From positions 62,001 to 126,000 of the forward strand of contig CAWARK010000005.1 of the NCBI GenBank assembly GCA_963784415.1: DNA of 64,000 nt. Reading direction: 5' to 3'. This DNA is from UBA7672 sp963784415. Its GTDB lineage: Bacteria; Pseudomonadota; Alphaproteobacteria; Caulobacterales; Hyphomonadaceae. This document shows positions 43,954-53,800 of this stretch, one piece after another (within the stretch, counting starts at the first letter, position 1; every line of letters begins with the position of its first letter). The translations under genes and the position numbers were made by a program. The notes beneath the pieces were generated by a model. The model did not search any database. It saw only the letters and a program-made list of their open reading frames with translations, and had not been told where the DNA came from.

Positions 43954-45093
43954 GTGAGGCGCGGGTTGTTGCTGGCGGCGCTGGGCGCTGCGGTGTTTGT
44001 GGCCGTCGTCGCGTGCGCGAGTGTGACGGCGCCTGTTGCAGGCGAGCCGTGGATTGCGGTCGATGCGGCGCCGCCCTTCCCTGCGAATAATCCGCCAACG
44101 GCGATGAAGATCGAGCTGGGGCGGCGGCTGTTCTATGACGGCGATCTTTCCTGGGACGGCACGATGTCATGCGCGACGTGCCATGAGCAGAAGCGCGGGT
44201 TCACCGATCCGAACAAGACGCGGGCGGGTTTTGACGGGCAACCGGGCGAGCGGAATATCCAGACGCTGGCGAATGTGGGGTGGTTCAAGTCGCTGACCTG
44301 GGGCGGGCCGCAGGTCGATACGCTGGAGCATCAGGCGCTGATCCCGATCGAGGGGCTTGTGCCGGTGGAGATGGGATTTGCGGGGCGGCCTGAAGGCTTG
44401 CTGGCGCAGCGGCTGGCCGATCAGGCGTGTTATCCGGAGCTGTTCAAGGCGGCGTTTCCAGAGCGCGGCGGCAGGATCGACATGGATACGATCACGATGG
44501 CGCTGTCGACGTTTCAGCGGTCGCTGGTGTCGCTCGATGCGCCGTATGACCGGTATCGGCGCGGGGATGCGGTCGCGATTTCGGAGCAGGCCAAGCGGGG
44601 CGAGACGCTGTTCGCGGTGAAGCAGTGCGCGAGTTGCCATGTGGGTCCGCATTTTACCGATGCTGCTTTGCCGGGCGTGAAGGCGCGGGATGCTTTTCAT
44701 CGCCTGGCGTGGCCGGCAGAAGAAGGCGAGGATTACGGGCTGGGGCGGATCACGCAGAAAGAAGAGGACATCGGCAAGTTCCGCACGCCTGGGCTGCGGA
44801 ATGTCGCACTCTCGGCGCCGTACATGCACAATGGCGAGGTGGCGACTTTGCCGGAAGCTGTGCGGCATCATTATGCGGATGCGAATGCGGAGGATGCGCG
44901 GCTGAAGCTTGCGGTGAGCGATGCGGAGGTTGCGGATCTGGTGGCGTTTTTGGAGACACTGACGGACCGGGGGTTTGTCAGCGATGCGCGGTTTGCGCGG
45001 CCGGCGGCAGCCTGTCCGGTGAGTGCGGATGCTGTGGCGGCGGCCGAGGCGGAGAATGCGCGGCGGCAGCATAATTCGCCGGAGGGACCCTAG
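43954..45093 (+). CDS. Di-haem cytochrome c peroxidase (CcpA/MauG family), lipoprotein
   Basis: 379 aa from GTG 43954, three bases after the previous stop. Lipobox V-V-A-C21-A-S. Two c-haem sites are present: CATCH near residue 72 and CASCH near residue 228. The CcpA N-terminal haem domain shows IELGRRLFYDGDLSWDG and TCHEQKRGFTD; the Met-ligand region of the second domain is YMHNGEVATLPEAV. Such enzymes reduce hydrogen peroxide in the periplasm, or in MauG-like members oxidise a partner protein. The upstream small protein may be that partner, which is an inference. Its stop overlaps the convergent acyl-CoA ligase by four bases. Confidence 0.9.
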   Translation: MRRGLLLAALGAAVFVAVVACASVTAPVAGEPWIAVDAAPPFPANNPPTAMKIELGRRLFYDGDLSWDGTMSCATCHEQKRGFTDPNKTRAGFDGQPGERNIQTLANVGWFKSLTWGGPQVDTLEHQALIPIEGLVPVEMGFAGRPEGLLAQRLADQACYPELFKAAFPERGGRIDMDTITMALSTFQRSLVSLDAPYDRYRRGDAVAISEQAKRGETLFAVKQCASCHVGPHFTDAALPGVKARDAFHRLAWPAEEGEDYGLGRITQKEEDIGKFRTPGLRNVALSAPYMHNGEVATLPEAVRHHYADANAEDARLKLAVSDAEVADLVAFLETLTDRGFVSDARFARPAAACPVSADAVAAAEAENARRQHNSPEGP

Positions 45094-46778
45094 GCCGTCT
45101 TCTGTTCGTCCAGCTGCAGCTCTGCGATCATTGTCTTGCGCATCTCGAATTTCTGGATCTTGCCGGTGACGGTCATCGGGAAGCTGTCGACGAATTTGAC
45201 GTAGCGCGGGATCTTGTAGTGGGCGATCTGGCCCTTGCAAAAGTCGATGATGTCTTCGCGCGTGAGCGATGCGCCCGCGCGGGGTTTGACCCAGGCGCAG
45301 ATTTCTTCGCCGTATTTCGGGTCGGGCACGCCGATGACCTGCACGTCTTCGATGTGCGGGTGGCGGAAGAGGTATTCCTCGATCTCGCGCGGGTAGACGT
45401 TTTCGCCGCCGCGGATGACCATGTCCTTGATGCGGCCGACGATGTTGCAATAGCCGGCGTCGTCGATGGTGGCGAGATCGCCGGTGTGCATCCAGCCATC
45501 GTGGTCGACGGCTTCGGCGGTTTTCGCTTCGTCATTCCAGTAGCCGAGCATGACGGAATAGCCGCGGGTGCAGAGTTCTCCCGGCGTGTTGCGCGGGACG
45601 ACGGCGCCGTGTTCGTCGATGACCTTCACTTCGAGATGCGGCTGGATGCGGCCGACGGTGGAGACACGGCGGTCGAGCGGGTCGTCGCTGGCGGTCTGGA
45701 AGGAGACGGGGCTGGTCTCGGTCATGCCGTAGGCGATGCCGACTTCGCGCATGTGCATGCGGTCGTTGACTTTGCGCATGACCTCGATGGGACAGGGCGA
45801 GCCGGCCATGAGGCCTGTGCGGAGAGATGACAAGTCGAAGTTGTCGAACCGCGCGTGTTCGAGTTCGGCGATGAACATGGTGGGGACGCCGTGGAGCGCG
45901 GTGATCTTTTCAGCCTGCACGGTCTTGAGGACGGCGAGCGGTTCAAAACCTTCGGAGGCGTAGACCATGGTGGCGCCGTGGACGACGCAGTTGAGGTTGC
46001 CCATCACCATGCCGAAGCAGTGATAGAGCGGCACGGGAATCAAGAGGCGGTCGCCCTCCCCCAGCCCCATGCCGAGGCCGACGAAATAGGCGTTGTTGAG
46101 GATGTTGCGGTGAGAGAGCGTAGCGCCCTTGGGCAGGCCCGTGGTGCCGGAGGTGAACTGGATGTTGATCGGCTGCTTGCGGTCGAGCGTGGGGATGATG
46201 GCGGCGAGTTGCGCGACGTGATCGGGCGTGGCGTGTTCGGCGACGGCGTTGAAGGGCGTCCAGCCGTGGCCGGGCTTGCCTCCGATCTGGATCGCCCAGC
46301 GGAGATCCGGAAGGCGCTTGGCGTGGAGTTGTCCGGGAGATGAGGTGGCGAGCTCGGGGGCGAGTTCGTTGATCATGCCGGCGTAGTTGGACGTCTTGAA
46401 CGCTTCGGCGCAGACGAGGGCTTTCACGCCGACCTTGTTGAGCGTGTATTCGACTTCCGAGAGACGGTAGGCCGGGTTGATGTTGACCTGGATAAGTCCT
46501 GCCCGCGCTGTTGCGAACTGCGCGAGCGCCCACTCGGCGCAATTGGGCGCCCAGACGCCGACGCGGTCGCCGGGGACGAGGCCGAGCGCGAGGAAGCCGG
46601 CGGCAATGCGATCCACTTCGGCAGCGAGTTGGGCGTAGGTGTAGCGGAGGTTCTGGTGGGCGGAGACGAGCGCCTCGCGGTCGGGCCATTGCGCGGCGGC
46701 GCGGGACAGCGCTTCGCCGATGGTGTGTTCGAGCAGCGCCGGTTCACTGGCGCCACGGACATGGCTCTGCTGGCTCAT
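45090..46778 (-). CDS. Acyl-CoA synthetase (AMP-binding, FadD/ACSF2-like)
   Basis: 562 aa. ANL-superfamily motifs are all present: A3 IQFTSGTTGLPKGATLSHRN, A5 IAYGMTETSPVSF, A7/A8 GWMHTGDLATIDDAGYC with the hinge GRIKDMVIRGGENVYPREIE, and the catalytic lysine A10 (PMTVTGKIQKFEMRK). It activates a fatty acid to acyl-AMP and acyl-CoA, probably medium or long chain. It is a single gene, divergent from ndh. Confidence 0.93.
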   Translation of the reverse strand: MSQQSHVRGASEPALLEHTIGEALSRAAAQWPDREALVSAHQNLRYTYAQLAAEVDRIAAGFLALGLVPGDRVGVWAPNCAEWALAQFATARAGLIQVNINPAYRLSEVEYTLNKVGVKALVCAEAFKTSNYAGMINELAPELATSSPGQLHAKRLPDLRWAIQIGGKPGHGWTPFNAVAEHATPDHVAQLAAIIPTLDRKQPINIQFTSGTTGLPKGATLSHRNILNNAYFVGLGMGLGEGDRLLIPVPLYHCFGMVMGNLNCVVHGATMVYASEGFEPLAVLKTVQAEKITALHGVPTMFIAELEHARFDNFDLSSLRTGLMAGSPCPIEVMRKVNDRMHMREVGIAYGMTETSPVSFQTASDDPLDRRVSTVGRIQPHLEVKVIDEHGAVVPRNTPGELCTRGYSVMLGYWNDEAKTAEAVDHDGWMHTGDLATIDDAGYCNIVGRIKDMVIRGGENVYPREIEEYLFRHPHIEDVQVIGVPDPKYGEEICAWVKPRAGASLTREDIIDFCKGQIAHYKIPRYVKFVDSFPMTVTGKIQKFEMRKTMIAELQLDEQKTA

Positions 46779-46958
46779 CGTTTCTCTCCCTGCGGAGAGG
46801 CTAGCACGTGGGGCTTGGGAGGCCAGATCGCGGGGAAAATCCCGGATGTTGGGAGCATGAGCCGCAAGGAATTTATGTGCGTTGTAGCTGGTGATTAAGG
46901 GTTTGCGGGCTTATCTATATGTTGATCGTTCCAACCGGCCTCGCCATGGGGAACCAGC

Positions 46959-48353
46959 ATGCAGACCTCGTTTCACGTGCACAGCGCAACGTGCGGGTGC
47001 AGTCCTGACAATCAATCCTCTGACAGGCGATCCGGCGAAAGCGATCCGCGTCCGCGCGTGGTGATCGTTGGCGCGGGGTTTGGCGGGTTGTCGGCGGCCA
47101 AGGGGCTGAGACACGCCGATGTGCGGGTGACGCTGCTGGACCGGCGCAATCATCACCTGTTCCAGCCGCTGCTGTATCAGGTGGCGACTGCCGGTTTGTC
47201 GCCGGGTCAGATCGCGACGCCGATACGGACGGTGCTGCGTGACCAGAAGAATGCCGAGGTGCTGCTCGGGACCGTGACCGGCGTCGATGCGGCGCGGCGC
47301 GTTGTTCGTTTGGGCGAGCATGAAATCAATTACGACTATCTCGTGCTGGCGACCGGCGCGCGGCATTCGTATTTCGGACGAGACGAGTGGGAGCAGTTTG
47401 CGCCGGGTCTGAAATCGCTCGAGGACGCGACGGAGTTGCGCAAGCGCATCCTGCTGGCGTTCGAGCGGGCGGAGCTGGAGGAAGATGCGGCGGCGCGCCA
47501 ACGCTATCTGACGTTTGTGGTGATCGGCGCCGGGCCGACGGGCGTCGAGATGGCGGGGTCGATTGCGGAGCTGGCGCATCGCGCGCTGGCGAGCGACTTC
47601 CGCGCCATCGATCCGCATTCGGCGCGCGTGCTGCTGGTGGAAGCGGGGCCGCGGCCGCTGTCGAGTTTTCCGGAAAGCTTGTCGGCGTACACGGCGAAGG
47701 AGCTGAAGAAGCTGGGTGTCGAGCTGATGACCGACAACAAGGTTGTCGGCGTCGATGAGCGGGGCGTGATGCTGGAGGCAGGTGGCGTGACGACGCCGAT
47801 GCCGTCGGCTTGCGTGATCTGGGCGGCGGGTGTTGCCGCCGCGCCCGTGGCGAAATGGCTGGGCGTTGAGGGCGATCGCGCGGGGCGCGTGCCGGTCGAT
47901 GAGCATCTGACGGTGGCCGGGCATCCGGAGATTTTCGTGCTCGGCGATTGCGCGCTGGCGAAGGACAAGAAGGGCAAGCCCCTTCCGGGCTTGGCGCCCG
48001 TGGCGAAGCAGCAGGGCGAGTATGCTGCGCGTTTGCTGAAACAGGTTCGGAAGAAGCCGGGCGTTAAGCGGCCAGCGTTCGCGTATAAGGACTATGGCGC
48101 GCTGGCGACGATGGGGCGGAAGATCGCGATTGCGGATTTTGGGAGCTTCAGCCTGCGCGGGTTCGTCGGCTGGCTGACCTGGTCGCTGATCCATATCTAC
48201 TTCCTGATCGGGTTCAGGAACCGGTTCTCCGTGGCGCTGGACTGGACGTGGAGCTACCTGACCTTCCAGCGCGGCGCGCGGTTGATTACCGGCCCGGTGG
48301 ACGAGGCAAGGAAGCCTGCAACGGTGGATGGGGAACGGGCGAAGGCGGCTTAG
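46959..48353 (+). CDS. ndh: Type II NADH:quinone oxidoreductase
   Basis: 464 aa. A Cys-containing N-terminal extension (about 1-30, with SATCGCS) precedes the FAD Rossmann motif VVIVGAGFGGLSAAKGL (about 34-50). The NAD(P)-binding motif is FVVIGAGPTGVEMAGSIAEL, and VFVLGDCA-type FAD contact appears as EIFVLGDCALAKD. LFQPLLYQVATAGLSPGQIA is a hallmark of NDH-2. The C-terminal segment (GFVGWLTWSLIHIYFLIGFRNR) gives membrane attachment. It oxidises NADH without pumping protons. It could also be an NDH-2-like FAD/NAD reductase with another donor. Confidence 0.9.
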   Translation: MQTSFHVHSATCGCSPDNQSSDRRSGESDPRPRVVIVGAGFGGLSAAKGLRHADVRVTLLDRRNHHLFQPLLYQVATAGLSPGQIATPIRTVLRDQKNAEVLLGTVTGVDAARRVVRLGEHEINYDYLVLATGARHSYFGRDEWEQFAPGLKSLEDATELRKRILLAFERAELEEDAAARQRYLTFVVIGAGPTGVEMAGSIAELAHRALASDFRAIDPHSARVLLVEAGPRPLSSFPESLSAYTAKELKKLGVELMTDNKVVGVDERGVMLEAGGVTTPMPSACVIWAAGVAAAPVAKWLGVEGDRAGRVPVDEHLTVAGHPEIFVLGDCALAKDKKGKPLPGLAPVAKQQGEYAARLLKQVRKKPGVKRPAFAYKDYGALATMGRKIAIADFGSFSLRGFVGWLTWSLIHIYFLIGFRNRFSVALDWTWSYLTFQRGARLITGPVDEARKPATVDGERAKAA

Positions 48354-48422
48354 GTGAACGCGGAAAGAGCACCCCCTCCTGACTCCCCTTTCAGGGGGAG
48401 GAACCGGGCTGCGCCAGAGCCT

Positions 48423-48544
48423 GCCCCCGTCCTTCGAGACGGCGCTTCGCGCCTCCTCAGGATGAGGGCTCATCACGAGTTCGCCTATTGAGAAGCCCTC
48501 ATCCTGAGGAGCGGCCGAAGGGCGCGTCTCGAAGGACGGGGGCG
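48423..48544. repeat. Compound palindromic repeat (REP/MITE-like)
   Basis: Left arm: GCCCCCGTCCTTCGAGACG, a GCGC hairpin, then CTCCTCAGGATGAGGGCT. The right arm (48494-48544) is its near-perfect reverse complement. The gap 48354-48633 also holds a short G-run hairpin (TCCCC-ttt-cAGGGGGA, about 48383-48402) and no gene. Confidence 0.8.
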
Positions 48545-48633
48545 GGCTTACCGGCGCCGCAGAATTGGGCAAAACGGGTTTGAAACCCGACTAGTGCTGG
48601 CCCCCACAGGCGGATTGTGGAACGGTGCGGGCC

Positions 48634-51600
48634 ATGTCGATCAAAGCCGCGATTTATCACCTTACCCATTACAAATACGACCAGCCGGTTGTGTTGGGAC
48701 CGCAGGTCATCCGCCTGCGGCCGGCGCCGCATTCGCGGACGCGGGTGATCTCGCATTCGCTGAAGATCTCTCCCGAAAAGCACTTCGTGAACTACCAGCA
48801 GGACCTCTATGGCAACTGGCTGGCGCGGTATGTGTTTCCCGAGCCGGTGCGCGAGCTGAAGATCGAGGTCGATCTCGTCGCGGACATGACCGTCTACAAC
48901 CCGTTCGACTTCTTCGTGGAGGAGAGCGCCGAGACGTGGCCGTTCGAATATCCGCCGGAGATCAAGGACGATCTGGAGATCTATCGGACGACAGAGCCGA
49001 TGGGGCCGCACCTCAAGAAGTTCCTCGCGACGATTCCGAAGGACCGGCTGCGGACGGTCGACTTCATCGTGATGATGAATGCGGCTGTGGCGAACGCGGT
49101 CGGCTATGTCATCCGGATGGAGCCGGGCGTGCAGACGCCAGAGGAGACATTCGAGAGCGGCATTGGCTCGTGCCGGGATTCGAGCTGGCTGCTGGTGCAG
49201 GCGGCAAGGCATCTGGGGTTCGCGGCGCGGTTCGTATCTGGCTATCTGATCCAGCTGAAGCCTGACCTGATTGCGATCGATGGGCCTGCAGGAACGGCTG
49301 TCGATTTCACCGACCTGCATGCGTGGTGCGAAGTCTATCTGCCGGGCGCGGGATGGGTCGGGCTCGATCCGACATCGGGCCTGCTGACGGGCGAGAGCCA
49401 CATTCCGCTGTCGGCGACGCCGCACTATCGCAACGCCGCGCCGATCTCGGGCGGGTATTCGGGCAAGGCGGAAGTCTCGTTCGATTTCGCGATGACGGTG
49501 AAGCGCGTGGCGGAGCATCCGCGCATCACCAAGCCGTTCTCTGACGAGAGCTGGGCTGCGCTCGATGCGCTGGGCGACAAGGTGGATGCGGCGCTGAATG
49601 CGGGCGATGTGCGCCTGACCATGGGCGGCGAGCCGACATTCGTGTCGATCGACGATTTCGAGGGCGACGAGTGGAATACCGGCGCCGATGGCGCGACCAA
49701 GCGCAAGCTGGCCGACAAGCTGATCCAGAAACTGCGCGACCGCTTCGCGCCGGGCGGCTTCCTGCACTACGGACAGGGCAAATGGTATCCGGGCGAGACG
49801 CTGCCGCGCTGGACGTATTCGCTCTACTGGCGCCGCGATGGCAAGCCGATCTGGCATGATCCGGCTCTGGTTGCTGGCAATAACGGGGACGCCAAGGCGA
49901 CGAAGGCGCAGGCCGAAGAACTTCTGCAGACGATGGCGGAAGAGCTGGGCGTTGGCGCGGAGATGGTGATCCCGGCCTATGAGGATCCGGCGGAATGGAT
50001 GCTCAAGGAAGGCAACCTGCCGGAGAATGTGACGCCCGAGAATTCGAAGCTGAAAGACCCGGAAGAGCGCAACCGGATTGCGCGCGTGTTCGAGCGCGGG
50101 CTGACAGAGCCGAGCGGATATGTGCTGCCGATCCAGCGGTGGCAGTCGAAGGCGTCGACGAAGAAGAAGGTCGGCAAGGGTGCGCCGAAGAAAACCGAAA
50201 CGACACCGGGACAGGTTGCGACCGCGCGCGCGGCGCCGATCAGGTGGAAGTCGGAGAAGTGGCAGTTGCGGCGCGGCTACATGTACCTCGCGCCGGGAGA
50301 CAGCCCGGTTGGCTATCGCCTGCCGCTCGGCTCCCTGCCCTGGATCGCGCCGGACGTTTATCCGCATGTGGTGCCGGCCGATCCTGCGGAGGAGCGTGGG
50401 CCGTTGCCGGATTTCACAGCGTCCGCTGATGCGGGCGCGCTAGGCCAGGCGCGGGCGCGGTTCGCCGCTGCTGAAAGCGCAAAGCCGCAGATCCAGACGC
50501 AACAGGTCCAGACGCCTGAGACAGCGGAAGTCGCCGGCACCGTGCGCACCGCCATGTCGGTGGAAGCGCGCGATGGACGGCTGTGCGTGTTCATGCCGCC
50601 GGTCGAGCGGATCGAAGATTATCTGGAACTGGTTGCGGCGGCGGAAGCGGCGGCGAAATCGATGGGCGTGCCGGTGCATATCGAGGGCTACGCGCCGCCG
50701 CACGATCCGCGCATCAACGTCATGCGCGTGACGCCGGATCCGGGCGTGATCGAGGTCAACGTGCATCCGGCGACGAACTGGCGCGAATGCGTCGACATCA
50801 CCGAGACGCTGTATGACGAGGCGCGGCAGTGCCGGCTTGGCTGTGACAAGTTCATGGTCGATGGACGGCACACGGGCACGGGCGGCGGCAACCATGTGGT
50901 GGTCGGCGGGTCGACGCCGAATGACTCGCCGTTCCTGCGGCGGCCAGATGTGCTGAAGAGCCTGCTGCTGTTGTGGCAGAAGCATCCGGGTCTGTCTTAC
51001 CTGTTCTCGGGCATGTTCATCGGACCGACGAGCCAGGCGCCGCGCATCGACGAAGCGCGGCATGATGGGCTCTATGAGCTGGAGATCGCGCTGTCGCAGA
51101 TCGCGCCGCCAAACACGGGCGCGTATACGCCGCCTTGGCTGGTCGACCGGCTGTTGCGAAATCTCCTGATCGACGTTTCGGGCAATACGCATCGCACCGA
51201 AATCTGCATCGACAAGCTGTACTCTCCCGATGGGCCGACCGGGCGGTTGGGTCTCGTCGAATTCCGCGGCTTCGAGATGCCGCCGAACCCGCGCATGTCG
51301 CTGGCGCAGCAGTTGCTCGTGCGGACGATTGTCGCGCGGATGTGGGCGTCGCCCATCTCGGGCAATCTCGTGCGCTGGGGCACGACGTTGCATGACCGGT
51401 TCATGCTGCCGCATTATGTGTGGGAGGATTTCCTCGACGTGCTGCGTGACCTGCGGACGCATGGGTTTGACCTCCGTCCGGAATGGTTCGAGGCGCAGCA
51501 GGAATTCCGTTTCCCGTTCTGCGGCGAGATCGATATCGAGGGCGTCAACCTGGAGATCCGGCAGGCGCTGGAGCCCTGGCACGTGCTGGGCGAGACCGGC

Positions 51601-52056
51601 GCCATCGGGGGGACGGTTCGTTATGCGGACAGTTCCGCCGAGCGCGTGCAGGTGAAGCTGACAGCCGCCGATCCGGGGCGGTATCGCGTGGCGTGCAACC
51701 GGCGGCCTGTGCCACTGGCCGAGGCGAGCAATGGCGTTGCTGTCGCCGGCGTGCGCTACAAGGCGTGGAAACCGCCGCTGTCGCTGCATCCGGTTCTGCC
51801 GGTCAACGTGCCGCTGGTGTTCGATGTTTTCGACACCTGGTCGGGACGCGCCATCGGCGGGTGCGTCTATCACGTGGCCCATCCGGGCGGGCGCAGCTAC
51901 GACACCTTCCCGGTCAACGGCAACGAGGCGGAGGCGCGGCGACTGGCGCGCTTTGAAGGCCATGGACATTCGCCGGGAATGTATCAGCTTGGCGTTGAGT
52001 CGCCGCACCCGGAGTTTCCGATGACGCTGGATCTGCGGCGCGCGCCGGGAGTTTAG
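48634..52056 (+). CDS. Large transglutaminase-DUF2126 protein
   Basis: 1140 aa from ATG 48634 (a GTG nine bases upstream is possible). The N-terminal ~260 residues hold a bacterial transglutaminase N-domain and a papain-like transglutaminase core with C180 (GIGSCRDSSW), H229 (DLHAWCEVYLPGAGW) and D245 (GLDPTSG). The remaining ~850 residues are DUF2126, including VRLTMGGEPTFVS, the VMRVTPDPGVIEVNVHPA and GRHTGTGGGNHVVVGG motifs. DUF2126 is regarded as an amidoligase/glutamine-synthetase-like fold. It is followed by an ATP-grasp/alpha-E and another transglutaminase, the conserved set proposed to make and cleave a peptide tag or modification. Confidence 0.9.
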   Translation: MSIKAAIYHLTHYKYDQPVVLGPQVIRLRPAPHSRTRVISHSLKISPEKHFVNYQQDLYGNWLARYVFPEPVRELKIEVDLVADMTVYNPFDFFVEESAETWPFEYPPEIKDDLEIYRTTEPMGPHLKKFLATIPKDRLRTVDFIVMMNAAVANAVGYVIRMEPGVQTPEETFESGIGSCRDSSWLLVQAARHLGFAARFVSGYLIQLKPDLIAIDGPAGTAVDFTDLHAWCEVYLPGAGWVGLDPTSGLLTGESHIPLSATPHYRNAAPISGGYSGKAEVSFDFAMTVKRVAEHPRITKPFSDESWAALDALGDKVDAALNAGDVRLTMGGEPTFVSIDDFEGDEWNTGADGATKRKLADKLIQKLRDRFAPGGFLHYGQGKWYPGETLPRWTYSLYWRRDGKPIWHDPALVAGNNGDAKATKAQAEELLQTMAEELGVGAEMVIPAYEDPAEWMLKEGNLPENVTPENSKLKDPEERNRIARVFERGLTEPSGYVLPIQRWQSKASTKKKVGKGAPKKTETTPGQVATARAAPIRWKSEKWQLRRGYMYLAPGDSPVGYRLPLGSLPWIAPDVYPHVVPADPAEERGPLPDFTASADAGALGQARARFAAAESAKPQIQTQQVQTPETAEVAGTVRTAMSVEARDGRLCVFMPPVERIEDYLELVAAAEAAAKSMGVPVHIEGYAPPHDPRINVMRVTPDPGVIEVNVHPATNWRECVDITETLYDEARQCRLGCDKFMVDGRHTGTGGGNHVVVGGSTPNDSPFLRRPDVLKSLLLLWQKHPGLSYLFSGMFIGPTSQAPRIDEARHDGLYELEIALSQIAPPNTGAYTPPWLVDRLLRNLLIDVSGNTHRTEICIDKLYSPDGPTGRLGLVEFRGFEMPPNPRMSLAQQLLVRTIVARMWASPISGNLVRWGTTLHDRFMLPHYVWEDFLDVLRDLRTHGFDLRPEWFEAQQEFRFPFCGEIDIEGVNLEIRQALEPWHVLGETGAIGGTVRYADSSAERVQVKLTAADPGRYRVACNRRPVPLAEASNGVAVAGVRYKAWKPPLSLHPVLPVNVPLVFDVFDTWSGRAIGGCVYHVAHPGGRSYDTFPVNGNEAEARRLARFEGHGHSPGMYQLGVESPHPEFPMTLDLRRAPGV

Positions 52057-52078
52057 GACCACAGCCTGAGGGGGCGGA

Positions 52079-53800
52079 GTGCCAACTGCGAAAGCACACC
52101 CCGCAGCGAGCCCCGTGGCCCGACTGCTGGCTGGCTACAAGCCGCTGCCCGGCGTCGCCGACGAGCTGGTCGATGCTGCGGGACAGGTGCGTCCGGTGTG
52201 GCGTGGGTTTGTCGACTATCTTGCGAAGATGCCGGCGCAGGACGTCAAGAACAGGCTTGAGCAAGGCGACCAGTACCTGCGCGATGCGGGCGTGTTCTTC
52301 CGCCAGTATGGCGAGGACGAAACGGAACGCGCATGGCCGCTGAGCCATATTCCGGTTCTGATCCATGAGACCGAGTGGAAAGGTATTGCGGAGGGGTTGA
52401 TCCAGCGCGCCGAGCTGCTCGAGCTGATCACATCCGATCTTTACGGCGAGCAGCGACTGGTGCGCGAGGGGCACCTGCCCGCATCGCTGGTGGCAATGTC
52501 ACCGGAATGGTTGCGGCCGATGGTGGGCGTGCGGCCAAGGTCTGGCCAGTATCTCAACTTCATCGCGTTCGAGATCGGGCGTGGACCCGATGGGCGCTGG
52601 TGGGTACTCGGCGATCGCGTGCAGGCGCCGTCGGGTGCGGGCTTTGCGCTGGAGAACCGGGTTGCGACGGCGCGGGTGTTCGCCGACCACTATGCCGAGG
52701 CCAACGTGCACAGGCTGGCGGGTTTCTTCCGCGCCTTCCGCGATACGATGAACGATCTGCGCGGCGATGGTGAAAGCCGCGTTGGCATTCTGACGCCGGG
52801 GCGGCTCAACGACACGTATTTCGAGCACGCCTATATCGCGCGCTATCTGGGCTTCATGCTGCTTGAGGGCGAAGACCTGACCGTGCAGGACGGTCAGCTG
52901 ATGGTGCGCACGATTGCGGGCCTCGCGCCGGTGAGCGTGCTGTGGCGCAGGATTGATGCATCGTATTCCGATCCGCTGGAACTGAACGAGCATTCAAAGC
53001 TTGGCGTGCCGGGGCTGGTCGACTCGATCCGGCGCGGCAAGCTGGCGATGGTGAATGCGCTGGGCTCGGGCGTGCTGGAGATGCGTGCGCTGCTGGCGTT
53101 CATGCCAAGGCTGGCGCAGGCGCTGCTCGGCGAGCCGCTGAAGATGCCGAACATCGCGACATGGTGGTGCGGGCAGGACAGTGAGCGGGAGCATGTGCGC
53201 AAGAATGCCGACCGCATGATGATCGGCGAGGCGCTGTCGACGCGGATGCTGTTCGATAGCGAGGATTCGACCCTGCTCGGCTCGACGCTCGAAGAGCAGG
53301 ATGTTGGTGTCGAAGACATGCTGGAAGAGCGTGGCGCGATGCTGGTGGGACAGGAAGCCGTCACGCTGTCGACGGCGCCGGTGATGTCGGATGGCCTGCT
53401 CGCGCCGCGGCCGATGAGCCTGCGCGTGTTCCTGGCGCGGACCTCGCGCGGATGGCGGGTGATGCCGGGCGGCTATGCGCGCGTGGGGCGGACGCAGGAC
53501 GCAACAGCGATCGCGATGCAGCGCGGCGGCTCGGTCGCCGACGTGTGGGTGGTGTCGGACAAACCGGTGCGGACCGAAACGCTGCTGCCCTCGCCTTCGA
53601 CGCCTTACAAGCGGGCGCGGCAGAGCGAATTGCCGAGCCGCGCGGCGGACAATCTCTACTGGATGGGGCGCTATGTTGAACGCGCCGAGGGCCTGATCCG
53701 CCTGCTGCGCGCGTGGCATGTGCGGCGGGGCGAGAGCGGACGAGCGGACTCGCCGCTTGCTGGAATACGCGGGCAAGTATCCGGGCTTCTTCGGCGCTGA
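52079..53800 (+). CDS. Circularly permuted type 2 ATP-grasp protein, with start of a fused alpha-E domain (frameshifted)
   Basis: 573 aa as written. The circularly permuted ATP-grasp (DUF404/DUF407) spans about residues 20-500: VWRGFVDYLAKM, the RPMVGVRPRSGQYLNF region, GRGPDGRWWVLGDRVQAPSG and GILTPGRLNDTYFEHAYIAR. Residues from about 522 (LPSRAADNLYWMGRYVERAEG) are the opening of an alpha-E (DUF403) domain. The domain then leaves frame at about 53730-53750 and continues in the +1 frame of 53718-54479. An uninterrupted protein would be a fusion of about 800 aa. The ATP-grasp is predicted to join an amine to a carboxylate with ATP. The start at 52079 (GTG) is set by the ORF edge and not verified. 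Confidence 0.85.
   Translation: MPTAKAHPAASPVARLLAGYKPLPGVADELVDAAGQVRPVWRGFVDYLAKMPAQDVKNRLEQGDQYLRDAGVFFRQYGEDETERAWPLSHIPVLIHETEWKGIAEGLIQRAELLELITSDLYGEQRLVREGHLPASLVAMSPEWLRPMVGVRPRSGQYLNFIAFEIGRGPDGRWWVLGDRVQAPSGAGFALENRVATARVFADHYAEANVHRLAGFFRAFRDTMNDLRGDGESRVGILTPGRLNDTYFEHAYIARYLGFMLLEGEDLTVQDGQLMVRTIAGLAPVSVLWRRIDASYSDPLELNEHSKLGVPGLVDSIRRGKLAMVNALGSGVLEMRALLAFMPRLAQALLGEPLKMPNIATWWCGQDSEREHVRKNADRMMIGEALSTRMLFDSEDSTLLGSTLEEQDVGVEDMLEERGAMLVGQEAVTLSTAPVMSDGLLAPRPMSLRVFLARTSRGWRVMPGGYARVGRTQDATAIAMQRGGSVADVWVVSDKPVRTETLLPSPSTPYKRARQSELPSRAADNLYWMGRYVERAEGLIRLLRAWHVRRGESGRADSPLAGIRGQVSGLLRR

Noticed and set aside
53718..53741. ATG at 53718 as the start of an independent alpha-E gene
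   Set aside because: Residues before about 53742 do not match alpha-E, while the missing N-terminus of the domain lies in the upstream frame.
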